From NCBI RefSeq assembly GCF_001715975.1, contig NZ_MARB01000031.1, forward strand, positions 1-47,378: a DNA stretch of 47,378 nt. Reading direction: 5' to 3'. This document shows positions 26,648 to 35,177 of this stretch, one piece after another. Every line of letters begins with the position of its first letter. Positions within the stretch are counted from its first letter, which is position 1. The position numbers and the translations under genes were made by a program. The notes beneath the pieces are model-generated. The model saw only the letters and a program-made list of their open reading frames with translations, searched no databases and was not told the origin of the DNA. This stretch comes from Candidatus Thiodiazotropha endolucinida (GTDB lineage Bacteria > Pseudomonadota > Gammaproteobacteria > Chromatiales > Chromatiaceae).

Positions 26648-28548
26648 GCATACCTGCGGAGAACCGCCTGCCATCCCCGGCTGATCTATCCATGACAGGA
26701 CGCCGATACCACGGTACGGCTTTTATCGTTAGTAGCATTGTGGTCTGCTATATGGCAAGTCAGTTTCTCTGGCTGGTACCGTCTGCAGACCAGCTGGCAA
26801 CCGTCACCCTGGCTGCATATTACGCCATGATACGGATGATCCAGCTCATCACAATTCGTAAACCGTATCATCTCCCGCTGCATTTACATGGTCCGCTGGT
26901 CGTTTTCGATCAAATATACCTGGGTGTTATGACGCTGTCCGGACTACCTGTCTACTTGACATTGCCACTGAGTGGATTATTGCTCTTTATGACGAGATCA
27001 CTTGGTGTGAGTTATGTATTAATCGCCATACCCGTAACTTTTGCCACTGTGCTCTATTCCCTGATCGGCTTTTCCGGTTTTCAATTAAATGCACCGACCG
27101 CCATCATCATATCACTGGCGACGGTTTTCACTGCCAGCCTCAATATTCTGCTGCCACTATTCATCGCGGCAATACGCAAATCCAACCCATCAGAGAAACG
27201 CAATTCACAGAAGAACGCACCTCAGGAATCCGAGCAAGCACCACAACAGAATACACGTTTTTCCTCTCCTATCATGGAGAAATCAGGGTTGCGTATCCTG
27301 ATAATATCAAATAACGATAATCGGCTGACATCAATAACCGACCACTTCAACGATTGGGGCTATGACTACACAATCAGCAGGAATTGTGTTCAGGCGTTCA
27401 GGCACATGCTGTCACGTTTTCAGCTCAATAAATTCGTTTCCTACACAACTGTGATAGTTGATCAGCAGGGGCTGGATCTCGATCCGATATCACTGGCGCA
27501 ACTCATAAAAAATGAATCCCGGCTGGCAGGTACTAGACTGATCTGCTACAAGGCTCCCTCGGTTCTTCATCAGCAATCACAGCAGCTACACCAAGCGGGC
27601 TATGCCGCATTCCTCGAAAGTCCCCTGAATAAAGCCCAACTGTTCAGTGCGCTTCACGGGGAGCAACAGCAATACCTGGATTCCGCCAACATAATATGCC
27701 TCTCAGAACACAGAGCACATAAAAAGAGCAAACCAAAACAGGGAATTATCCTGCTTGCAGATTCCGCGTCTTCTGAAAGAACCACTCTCAGTAAAGCACT
27801 TATTCAAGCAGGCTATAAAGTGCTTATGGTGGATGATGGCGATCAGGCGCTTGATGCGCTTGAAGAAGAATCCGTTGACCTTGCGATTGTCAATATCAAC
27901 CTCTCAATCATGAGCGGCACACAAGTACTCAAACTCCATCGCTTTACCACACCCTATAAACTGTGGGTGCCATTTGTATTTTTGAGTAATGAAAACAGTG
28001 CGGATACTTTACGGCTTTGCCGTTCAATCGGAGTACAGGCCTGCTTCTTCAAACCTGTGATTGCGACCGATTTGCTGGAGATGATACCTACATTGCTCAC
28101 CCAGCATCAATCAACAGATGCCAACCTCAACCACATAACACCTGAAGAGAACAATCTAACACATTTTCAAAACGCCAGCCTGCTGGATCATATGACACTT
28201 TTGCGTCTGGAGCGGCTGGATAGCGGCATCACATTCATTAATGACCTGATCAAAATCTTTGAGGCGGAAGGATCCGTAATACTACGCACCATGCGGCAAG
28301 CCGTGGACAGGAAAAAATTCGGACTATTTCTCGATCAAGCACAAATACTATTGGACAGTGCCGGCCAACTTGGCGCATTTTCCCTGTATGAGCTGAACCG
28401 TAAAGCGACCAGGTTACGGGCCTATGAATTCGAATATAGAGGTTATGAAGTATTGGAAGAAATTGAAAAAACTTTCAACCTCACCCTGCAAGCCTATTCC
28501 CATTATCTCTCTCAGCGTGCCGCAACGCTGAAAAAGGACCGGATTTAG
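26644..28548 (+). CDS. Membrane scaffold with degenerate receivers and Hpt; RpfC-like without kinase
   Basis: A 634-residue protein. About five to six membrane helices (27-46, 52-70, 86-108, 110-124, 124-142, 150-175), then two receiver-like domains (216-340 and 368-490) and an Hpt-like C-terminus (515-625). No HisKA or HATPase is present. The first receiver lacks the acidic pair (N223-N224). In the second, N417 replaces the phosphoacceptor (VDLAIVNINL). In the Hpt region Q567 stands where the RpfC-like neighbour has its phosphorylatable H773, while the surrounding GAFSL and Q(A)xxHYL(Q/S)QR segments match. It therefore looks descended from an RpfC-type protein but catalytically silent. It overlaps the RpfG-like gene by four bases (GTGA). 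In Xanthomonas, RpfH, an RpfC-like membrane protein without kinase, sits in this place. GTG start. Confidence 0.85.
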   Translation: MSIPAENRLPSPADLSMTGRRYHGTAFIVSSIVVCYMASQFLWLVPSADQLATVTLAAYYAMIRMIQLITIRKPYHLPLHLHGPLVVFDQIYLGVMTLSGLPVYLTLPLSGLLLFMTRSLGVSYVLIAIPVTFATVLYSLIGFSGFQLNAPTAIIISLATVFTASLNILLPLFIAAIRKSNPSEKRNSQKNAPQESEQAPQQNTRFSSPIMEKSGLRILIISNNDNRLTSITDHFNDWGYDYTISRNCVQAFRHMLSRFQLNKFVSYTTVIVDQQGLDLDPISLAQLIKNESRLAGTRLICYKAPSVLHQQSQQLHQAGYAAFLESPLNKAQLFSALHGEQQQYLDSANIICLSEHRAHKKSKPKQGIILLADSASSERTTLSKALIQAGYKVLMVDDGDQALDALEEESVDLAIVNINLSIMSGTQVLKLHRFTTPYKLWVPFVFLSNENSADTLRLCRSIGVQACFFKPVIATDLLEMIPTLLTQHQSTDANLNHITPEENNLTHFQNASLLDHMTLLRLERLDSGITFINDLIKIFEAEGSVILRTMRQAVDRKKFGLFLDQAQILLDSAGQLGAFSLYELNRKATRLRAYEFEYRGYEVLEEIEKTFNLTLQAYSHYLSQRAATLKKDRI

Positions 28549-28574
28549 ATCTTGCAATGCCGCTGCGGTAATAG

Positions 28575-31076
28575 CTAAGGTTGCCTCTGTTGAAGATAGT
28601 GGTTCAGTGCCTGACAGGTCACGGAATAGGTCGAGGATATTTTTGCCAACATCTTTACTCCGCGGCTATGTAATTCCGACTGTTCGATACCCGACACGGC
28701 AGAGCACACCGTCTTGAGAGAGAAGGCTCCCAAACCCGAGGCATTGTCTGCGATGGCATGGGCACAATCCCGATATTGATTAAGATCCCCCTCCTCCAAT
28801 GACTTTTGCATATTTATCAGCTGTGCATCACTGTCGCGTAAAAAGCTATCAGCCATACTCTGCAGAAAATTTGGGTCTTTACTCAGTTTTTCCAAATCTA
28901 TCAGTGTCTTGTGATCGAGCACCTGAAGATGCCTCACCGAATTAGCCTCTCGTAGAGGCTGATCCATCAATGTACCCGGTGGAATATCCATCATTTCTAT
29001 ACCCAATACACGATTCACCATTTCAAGCAGGTGAGATGAACGGACCGGTTTAGTCAAATAGGCGCTGACACCAATCTCATCACACTGTTTAACAGCTTCC
29101 GTCGTTGCATTCGCTGTAAGAATCATGAATGGCATCTGTGCTTCATCCACATGCATGATGCGGTAGTGTTTTATGACATCAATGCCACCAACATCAGGCA
29201 TTTGCAGGTCTACTATCGCCAGATCATAGGGTTTTGTATCCAATAGCGCTATAGCCTCCTCTCCATTGGAAGCCACATCAACGGTGTGACCCTGCATTTC
29301 CAATATTTTCTTTACCACTTTCTGGTTGATCAGATTATCTTCCGCCAACAATATACAAGAGTTTGTGACTTCTCTCGGTGGTAACCCCTTAAACACCATA
29401 GACTCGGCATCTACTCCTTTTCGTGCCTTGTGAATTACATACATGAATGCATGGTGGAGCTTTTTATGAGTGACGGGAGGTGACACGACAGCGGAACATC
29501 CATCGCTATCACCTGCCTTGATATCATCCCTTACACAGACTATAGAAAGCCTGTCCAGACTTTTTTCCGCCCTGATTGCGCTTATCAACTCACCAACAGC
29601 AAGACCCGTGTAGTTTTCGTCAATGACTGCCATATCAAACGGAGAGTCCATTTTCTCCGCATTCAATAACTCAAGAAAACCATCGGCAACACTGGTGCAT
29701 ACTTTTGTTATTATCTGCCGTTCCTGCAGATAATCGAGAACATGGTTCTCATTTGACAGCAAATCGGTAAACAGGAGCACTTTGACTTCATCGAGACATA
29801 TCTCATCATCTAACAGTTTCCCTGGCAGCGCGGGTAATACGAACCAGAAACGACTGCCTTCGCCAGGCCGGCTTTCAACCCCGATCTCCCCTCCCAACAG
29901 CTCAACCAACTGTTTTGTAATCGTTGTCCCAAGCCCACTGCCGGATTGTTGATGAATTGTTGTCTCGTCACATTGAGAGAAACGGTCAAATATCCGCTGT
30001 TGCTGGGATTCCGAAATACCAATACCGGTATCGATCACCTCAAACAGCAGCCAGGAATCTCCCCCTTTAAGGTGTTCTCCCGCAGTTGGAGAGAGCTGCA
30101 GTGTCACGCTCCCTTGTTCGGTAAACTTGATAGCATTATTTAGAAGGTTGATCAGTATCTGTCGCACCAGCTGTGGATCTGTCCGAACCACGGGTGTTAC
30201 GGCCATATCGATCCAACTGTTCAACTTAATCGATTTTGCATCCGCGCTAGGCTGCATCATGGCCAGGACATCCTGAATGAGCCGTAAGATGTCGTAATCT
30301 TTAAGTAACACTTCCACCTTACCTGCTTCGATTTTTGAAAAATCAAGAATATCCTCTATCAGATTCAACAGTGTCTCTGCTGATGCCTGAATGGTGCGCA
30401 TAATCTCCCGTTGCTCGATTCCCATTGGTGTGCTCGCCAACAAATCGGTCATCCCGACAACACCGTTCAGAGGAGTACGGATTTCATGACTCATATTCGC
30501 CAGAAAACGACTCTTTGCCGTACTGGCGGCTTCAGCCCGTAACTTTTCTTTTTCCAGGCGCCTCAACAGCAGTGTTACATACAGGGTCGTTATCAAGAGC
30601 CCGATTAACAGGCCGGTACTCATAAGCTTGTGCTGAAACCAGAATTCATTATTCATTATCACAATGCTGAATCCGATCAGACTAAGCCCACTAGTTAGAA
30701 CGAGTGCAGTCGTACCAAAACGAAAACCATTGCCCAAACTGATCCAGAGATAGAAGACATAGAGCATTGCCGCATATTCTCCGCCTATCCACATTGACCA
30801 GGTGATCATCCCCACATCGAACAGCATGGTCATTTGACGGCGTAAAAGATAGCGCTTTGGATCGATGGTAATCGCAATGAGAATACAAATTGCGACGAAG
30901 AAATATAGCGAAGCAATATAACGAAGCTGATGAAAGAGGTCATCCGGTGGCGTGAAGAGTTGCAATGCGAAGCAATAGATTAGCATCAGTATTGCCATCA
31001 CGACGCGCACAATCGACTGCTCCCACTCCCGGTCTGGGGCGGACTTCAGTCGATCAATTATTGATTTAAGTTGCAT
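28575..31076 (-). CDS. RpfC-like hybrid sensor kinase (DSF-type sensor)
   Basis: An 833-residue hybrid kinase. N-terminal soluble leader REWEQSIVRVV, about five to six membrane helices (22-40, 53-71, 82-97, 101-120, 123-142, 152-172), HisKA with H197 (ANMSHEIRTPLNG), HATPase with FTEQG and SGSGLGTTI, a weak receiver (430-545, acceptor-like D486), a good receiver (573-690; E578-D579, D623, lysine in LTKP) and an Hpt domain with H773. This layout and the EQ-IVR opening match RpfC, the sensor of diffusible cis-2-unsaturated fatty-acid signals. No RpfF synthase lies in the window. The gene is convergent with the RpfG-like operon, 26 bases apart, unlike the co-directional rpfGHC of Xanthomonas. 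Confidence 0.87.
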   Translation of the reverse strand: MQLKSIIDRLKSAPDREWEQSIVRVVMAILMLIYCFALQLFTPPDDLFHQLRYIASLYFFVAICILIAITIDPKRYLLRRQMTMLFDVGMITWSMWIGGEYAAMLYVFYLWISLGNGFRFGTTALVLTSGLSLIGFSIVIMNNEFWFQHKLMSTGLLIGLLITTLYVTLLLRRLEKEKLRAEAASTAKSRFLANMSHEIRTPLNGVVGMTDLLASTPMGIEQREIMRTIQASAETLLNLIEDILDFSKIEAGKVEVLLKDYDILRLIQDVLAMMQPSADAKSIKLNSWIDMAVTPVVRTDPQLVRQILINLLNNAIKFTEQGSVTLQLSPTAGEHLKGGDSWLLFEVIDTGIGISESQQQRIFDRFSQCDETTIHQQSGSGLGTTITKQLVELLGGEIGVESRPGEGSRFWFVLPALPGKLLDDEICLDEVKVLLFTDLLSNENHVLDYLQERQIITKVCTSVADGFLELLNAEKMDSPFDMAVIDENYTGLAVGELISAIRAEKSLDRLSIVCVRDDIKAGDSDGCSAVVSPPVTHKKLHHAFMYVIHKARKGVDAESMVFKGLPPREVTNSCILLAEDNLINQKVVKKILEMQGHTVDVASNGEEAIALLDTKPYDLAIVDLQMPDVGGIDVIKHYRIMHVDEAQMPFMILTANATTEAVKQCDEIGVSAYLTKPVRSSHLLEMVNRVLGIEMMDIPPGTLMDQPLREANSVRHLQVLDHKTLIDLEKLSKDPNFLQSMADSFLRDSDAQLINMQKSLEEGDLNQYRDCAHAIADNASGLGAFSLKTVCSAVSGIEQSELHSRGVKMLAKISSTYSVTCQALNHYLQQRQP

Positions 31077-31510
31077 GACTTTTACTGCGTCCTGCTTAAG
31101 TTTTCTTCAAGCCCTGTAACAATTATTCATCGCACCCCGAAAGAGAATCACAGGCATTTACCATAACCTTGTCATGGTTTATTGTATTTTCGAGCTGAGT
31201 TCTGTAGTCACCATGCGAAAATCAGTTAACATTACCATATCAATCTATCGTATAGGCGATAGGTTCCCTAACACTGCAAATAGTATAGTTACTTAAGCGA
31301 TGAATAGTGTATGGGATTATAAATTATCGTTTGCAGAACTAGCGTTTATGGCTTACTCGAATATCACGCAATGCTGCAGGCCTTCCATACCCGTTCTTGA
31401 TCCCCCTGCACCCGTACCCCGTTCGATGGCTCTACCTTGCAACGATCGTCAAAGCATCCGGGAAAAGTTCCATCTTCACCTCTTCGAATTCGAAAAGTTA
31501 CTGATATTGT

Positions 31511-31530
31511 CTAGGGCCTGTTATCACTTC
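31511..31530 (+). repeat. Relic MITE end, left of ybaK-like gene
   Basis: CTAGGGCCTGTTATCACTT matches the complete element's end except for a few bases. It points right, toward the opposite-facing arm at 32464-32523, so the two ends bracket the ybaK-like gene. Confidence 0.6.
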
Positions 31531-31564
31531 GCTTTCTGTGAACCTACTGGAACGATACTCAAAT

Positions 31565-31593
31565 GTAAACCATCACCTGCATTGATGGTTTAC
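31565..31593. other. Perfect hairpin, 11-bp stem
   Basis: GTAAACCATCA (31565-31575) is the exact reverse complement of 31583-31593, with a 7-base loop. There is no T-run on either side. It lies 35 bases inside the left MITE end and could belong to the element. Confidence 0.6.
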
Positions 31594-31714
31594 ACAGATG
31601 AAAGCTGATCTACTTAGTTAAATAAACACCTAAGATATTTCGATATACCAGATTATCGATCGATGACCAGGTAAATTCAATTCAGCGGCTCCCATCGGAG
31701 CCGTTGGTTGCGTT

Positions 31715-32185
31715 TCAGTGATGGCGACTTATATCCACCGGTTCAGCATCACCCAACAGATGGGCGAACTGTTCTCCTGAAACCTTGATCAAGTGTTCGT
31801 GATCACCCGACTCGAAATAGACCTCGGGTTGATCCAGCAATGTTCTGTCAACCAGGGTGATCAGCTTGTACGCAGTACCGAGAGGAGGGATGGCGCCCCG
31901 TTCGCAGTCGGGAAAGAGCTGTATCAACTCATTCTCGGTGGCAAGGCCTACCTCTCTATCGAGCAAGCGATGCAGTTTTCCCAGGTGGACATGGTAATCG
32001 CAGGGCACGACCACCATCATGTACTCTTCCCCCTCCTTGACGATGACTGCCTTGGCCAGATGGTCACTCTTCACATGGGCTGCGCCGGCGCTCTCCATGC
32101 TGGATTGGGTATGTTTATGGGCGATCAGCTCATAGGGTATGGCTTGTCCCTCCAAATAGGACCGGACGGTATTGGAAACACTCAT
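31715..32185 (-). CDS. YbaK/ProX-type aminoacyl-tRNA deacylase
   Basis: A 156-residue YbaK/EbsC-fold protein, whose family members remove mischarged amino acids from tRNA in trans. The conserved lysine is at K45 (LAKAVIVK) and the GxxxP-like loop at G97-A-I-P-P101 (CERGAIPPLG). The length is typical for stand-alone members (about 155-160). It contains YbaK-type landmarks, but the substrate (Cys-tRNAPro, Ala-tRNAPro or other) cannot be told. Divergent from nothing close: 330 bases of non-coding DNA separate it from the TIR-WD40 gene. It is flanked by inward-facing ends of a MITE family, 31511 and 32523, so it may have moved or been bracketed by two insertions. Confidence 0.85.
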   Translation of the reverse strand: MSVSNTVRSYLEGQAIPYELIAHKHTQSSMESAGAAHVKSDHLAKAVIVKEGEEYMMVVVPCDYHVHLGKLHRLLDREVGLATENELIQLFPDCERGAIPPLGTAYKLITLVDRTLLDQPEVYFESGDHEHLIKVSGEQFAHLLGDAEPVDISRHH

Positions 32186-32519
32186 GGCTTACCTCCAAAT
32201 GGCTAGTCAGATGAAAGGCCACTTCGCATAGGGTTATTTACGGTATACCACAAACAATGACAGCGTTTTGAATCGATGTAGGACTCTGTATCAATTTTAG
32301 CTGATCCTCAGCGTTGTGTAATAACGGTCATTGAGATGAGAGTAGAGCGTGAGTTTTCTATATCGAGACTGACCGGGGTTAAATCAATGAGGTCCTGCTA
32401 CTTATGTTAAAAAACAATCGTATTTCCCGGGTAGATTCACAAGGTGGTTGTCTTCCCTGGGACCTTGATTGGCGCTTTTTCAGACGTAACAGGGCTAATC
32501 GGATTAGTGAAAACAGGCC
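32186..32519. other. Intergenic with a diverged MITE arm
   Basis: About 334 bases. The ribosome-site region of the ybaK-like gene is at the left edge. The right 60 bases are an arm of the MITE family. The rest shows no gene. Confidence 0.4.
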
Positions 32520-32523
32520 CTAG
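32464..32523 (-). mobile_element. Diverged MITE arm at the end of the TIR-WD40 gene
   Basis: Read on the minus strand this stretch begins CTAGGGCCTGTTTTCACTAA and continues to CTGAAAAAGCGCCAATCAAGG, close to the first 60 bases of the complete element at 46031-46235 with roughly seven differences. The remaining right part of that element is absent here. The gene's stop codon uses its outer edge. Confidence 0.75.
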
Positions 32524-34823
32524 GGCATTCCAAATTCCGAAAACGTTTTTTGATGAACCTCTTCAACACCCATACTTGAGATATATTCACTCCATTCGGC
32601 CCGGGTAAGATTTCTCCCGGCAACCTGCCTTGCCAAACTCAGGAGCTCAATATCACTGAGTTGTGCGTAAAGATTGTTTATTCCCGAGCCTGCGGCAGGT
32701 TTCTCGAACATCCACAACCAAGGCGGACCATCTTTATCCAGTGTAACCAGCCAGTCTTTGTCTGGTGCGAAAGCGATCTCCTCAGCCTCTATCCGTCTGC
32801 CAAAGAATGTGAAGGGCTGTTGTTCCGGATTACTCAAGTCGAAATCCCATACCACCGGTTCTGCCGCCAACACCAAGAGCGCATTTCTGCTTTTGAAAAA
32901 ACCCAGTGAAGATACTCCACGTCCCTTGACATCAAATTCACGCATCATGCGCAGCTCTCTGTTGTCGCGCTTCGATTCGGCATAGTCGTTCAAATCCCAG
33001 ATGCGCACCTTGGAATCATATCGGCTTGCCGCAGCGATCCAGCGGTCGTCACTGCTGAATGTTATATGATTCACCTCTTCCGGCAGTGTCAAATAGGCCC
33101 GATATGACTCATCTCCCAAGTGCCACAGTGTCACACCCCTGTCGTTGTCACCGCTATCGCCAACCTTCCATCCGACAACCGCGAGCCAATTCCCATGGGT
33201 ACTGACATCCAGCATGGCGATGGCCCTGGACTGCAGAAAATCTTTCTTATCGATGGCAATCCGCCATGCATTATTGTCACGGCGCCATAAGTCAATCTTG
33301 CTACCGCTTACCGCCAGTCTGTTATCTGTATCGGCAGCGGCAAGCCATCGACTGTTCGCACTGAAACGCAAAAGGTGTATACCGGTACTTCCTGCCAGCT
33401 TTTGAGCCATAACCGCGCCACCTTCATCAAGGTTGCGCAGATCGATCAGATTCGGGGTGAGATCGCGATCGAGTATGGCCAGCCAGTTTCCATCATCGGT
33501 AAACACCATATCTTCCAAATCACCCCAGTGTTCACCAATCTTTGATCGCGGCAATTCAGTGCCGATGATTTGTGTATCCATGAGGCTGACCGTATATTTG
33601 CCTTCAACTACGATCAACCAACGCCCATCCAGTGTGAGCGCTACTGGTTGGGCATCGACCTCCACTATCTCATTGCTCTCCAGGTTCACGAGATATTGAG
33701 TTGGCTTGTTTTCATCGTCGGATTCGGCCTGCACCATAAACCAGTTGCCTACGGGTCCATAGGTACGCTGTATCCTGCCTTTTGACCAGGAAATCGAGTG
33801 ATACGATTTGGATAGTCCATATGCATCAAGTTCGATAAAATGCAATCCGTTGCTGCTTGCAAATACGATTGAATCACTGTCGACAGAAAATGATGAGTAA
33901 TAGGAACCAGCCAGTACTTTGGCCATCGGCCTTGCCATATAAGCCGTCAGCAGTTTTGCCAAAGTCCTGCGCACTTCCTGTACCGTTTGTTCACCTGCCC
34001 GCTGGGTAATACGCATACCCTCCGCCGCAAGAAGGATTGCCAACTGAGGATTGGCATTCACCAGATTTTCAGCTTCCGATGCCAGGTTAAGGGCAACAGT
34101 TCGGCGATGATTGGCTTGGGCTTGTTCGAAGTTATCTGCCGTTTTCGTACGTTGTATGAAGAAGAGCACCGCCAGAGACAGTACAATGAAGAGCCCGATC
34201 GAGCCTACTACAATGGTTCTTCGGCGTATCCGCGTCGCGAAAGTCCGACTCTCTTCGATATATTCTTTTTGCAGTTCGGTTGAGGCCGGCTGTTTGCCTA
34301 AGGTGGATTGTTTCAACCACTCCTCCGCCGAGATGAGATCATCGCCGCGAAGCACATAACTCGAATTCCGCTCCTTTGTATCCCACTCACGCGCGCGTAT
34401 GTGTAAGCGTGTGTGGAGGCGCACCCATTCATGGTCAGTCTCAATGGTTTCAATCAGTTTTTCCAGACCATCGGTAAAGGCTTCACCTTGGTCGAAGGGC
34501 AGCCAATTCAGTTTTCTCAACTGTTGTGGTACCTGTGAGGGGTCGACAGGACGATAAACTATCGGAATCAAGCGCTTATTGTTCAACAACGCGTAGCTTA
34601 TCTCTTTCTCACATTCAGCGGATGCTGCCGATTCAGGCGTGATGACAAAGATCACGGCCTGGGCTGAATCAATTGCCTGTTGGATTTCCGGACGCCATTC
34701 AACCGCATAAGGAATGCTGTCTTGATCCACCCAGACTTGAAAATCTCTCTGTGTAAGGCTTTCTCGTAGTTTAACTACGAAATCCGTATCCACCCTGGAA
34801 TATGAGATAAAGATATCATCCAT
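32520..34823 (-). CDS. TIR domain-TM-WD40 protein
   Basis: A 767-residue protein. TIR domain at about 1-125 (DDIFISYSRVDTDFV; FQVWVDQD; the C71-x-x-E74 motif carries the expected catalytic glutamate of TIR NADases). A helical linker is followed by one membrane helix at 203-224, then a helical stretch (LASEAENLVNANPQLAILLAAEG) and a WD40-type propeller (about 290-720; several ...S.D..W.A.A...VR.WDL repeats). The tail (LARQVAGRNLTRAEWSEYI) is a motif I know from the ends of similar bacterial proteins, so little is missing. TIR-WD40 proteins may sense or signal through NAD cleavage, possibly in defence. The stop TAG is formed by the adjacent MITE end. The gene has no partner gene on its strand. 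Confidence 0.85.
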   Translation of the reverse strand: MDDIFISYSRVDTDFVVKLRESLTQRDFQVWVDQDSIPYAVEWRPEIQQAIDSAQAVIFVITPESAASAECEKEISYALLNNKRLIPIVYRPVDPSQVPQQLRKLNWLPFDQGEAFTDGLEKLIETIETDHEWVRLHTRLHIRAREWDTKERNSSYVLRGDDLISAEEWLKQSTLGKQPASTELQKEYIEESRTFATRIRRRTIVVGSIGLFIVLSLAVLFFIQRTKTADNFEQAQANHRRTVALNLASEAENLVNANPQLAILLAAEGMRITQRAGEQTVQEVRRTLAKLLTAYMARPMAKVLAGSYYSSFSVDSDSIVFASSNGLHFIELDAYGLSKSYHSISWSKGRIQRTYGPVGNWFMVQAESDDENKPTQYLVNLESNEIVEVDAQPVALTLDGRWLIVVEGKYTVSLMDTQIIGTELPRSKIGEHWGDLEDMVFTDDGNWLAILDRDLTPNLIDLRNLDEGGAVMAQKLAGSTGIHLLRFSANSRWLAAADTDNRLAVSGSKIDLWRRDNNAWRIAIDKKDFLQSRAIAMLDVSTHGNWLAVVGWKVGDSGDNDRGVTLWHLGDESYRAYLTLPEEVNHITFSSDDRWIAAASRYDSKVRIWDLNDYAESKRDNRELRMMREFDVKGRGVSSLGFFKSRNALLVLAAEPVVWDFDLSNPEQQPFTFFGRRIEAEEIAFAPDKDWLVTLDKDGPPWLWMFEKPAAGSGINNLYAQLSDIELLSLARQVAGRNLTRAEWSEYISSMGVEEVHQKTFSEFGMP

Positions 34824-35177
34824 CGCAAATAATCACTGTTCGTCATAATTCAGTGGAGTATGGCCGCATGCTAAACAGTTTGATCATTCAATTATATCTG
34901 ACATACCGGGATATACTGGACCGGCAATACACAACAACATTGTTCCCGGTACTACGCAGCTCTTCGCTTAATATTGAATCAGATTCATACGCATGGGCTT
35001 TCACATGGCGTGCAGATCCTTGCAAAAGTTCCATAACTGCTTTTACAGAAGTCACTTTTGCGACTTACATTCAGCTTTCGATCTTGTGTCTCACATTTTA
35101 ACACCGCCGCTATGTTGCACCGCACAATTTTCACCTATACTATGGACTATATGTAATTGCTCCGCGGAGGTATGGCG
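34824..35177. other. Intergenic between divergent TIR-WD40 and GNAT genes
   Basis: About 354 bases that must hold both promoters. Short frames here lack ribosome sites. GGAGG at 35166-35170 belongs to the GNAT gene. Confidence 0.4.

Larger units (their letters stand above)
31077..31714. other. Intergenic between the RpfC-like gene and ybaK-like gene
   Basis: About 640 bases. It includes a CTATCG/CGATAG palindrome (31245-31262) upstream of the kinase, a MITE-family end at 31511, a perfect hairpin at 31565-31593 and a stem near 31685-31702 (CGGCTCC/GGAGCCG) that may terminate the ybaK-like gene. The short plus-strand frame 31300-31608 crosses the MITE end and is not supported as a gene. Confidence 0.4.

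Noticed and set aside
26644-28548. The scaffold gene as a broken pseudogene
   Set aside because: It is open for 634 codons, has an intact coupled start, and shows ordered domains; changes are confined to catalytic positions, which suggests selection for a non-catalytic role rather than decay.
31300-31608. Plus-strand frame of 102 codons between the RpfC-like and ybaK-like genes
   Set aside because: It runs through the MITE end at 31511 and the hairpin at 31565, has no ribosome site and no family resemblance.
34853-35101. Plus-strand frame of 82 codons upstream of the GNAT gene
   Set aside because: No ribosome site; it occupies the divergent promoter region and has no family match I can recall.
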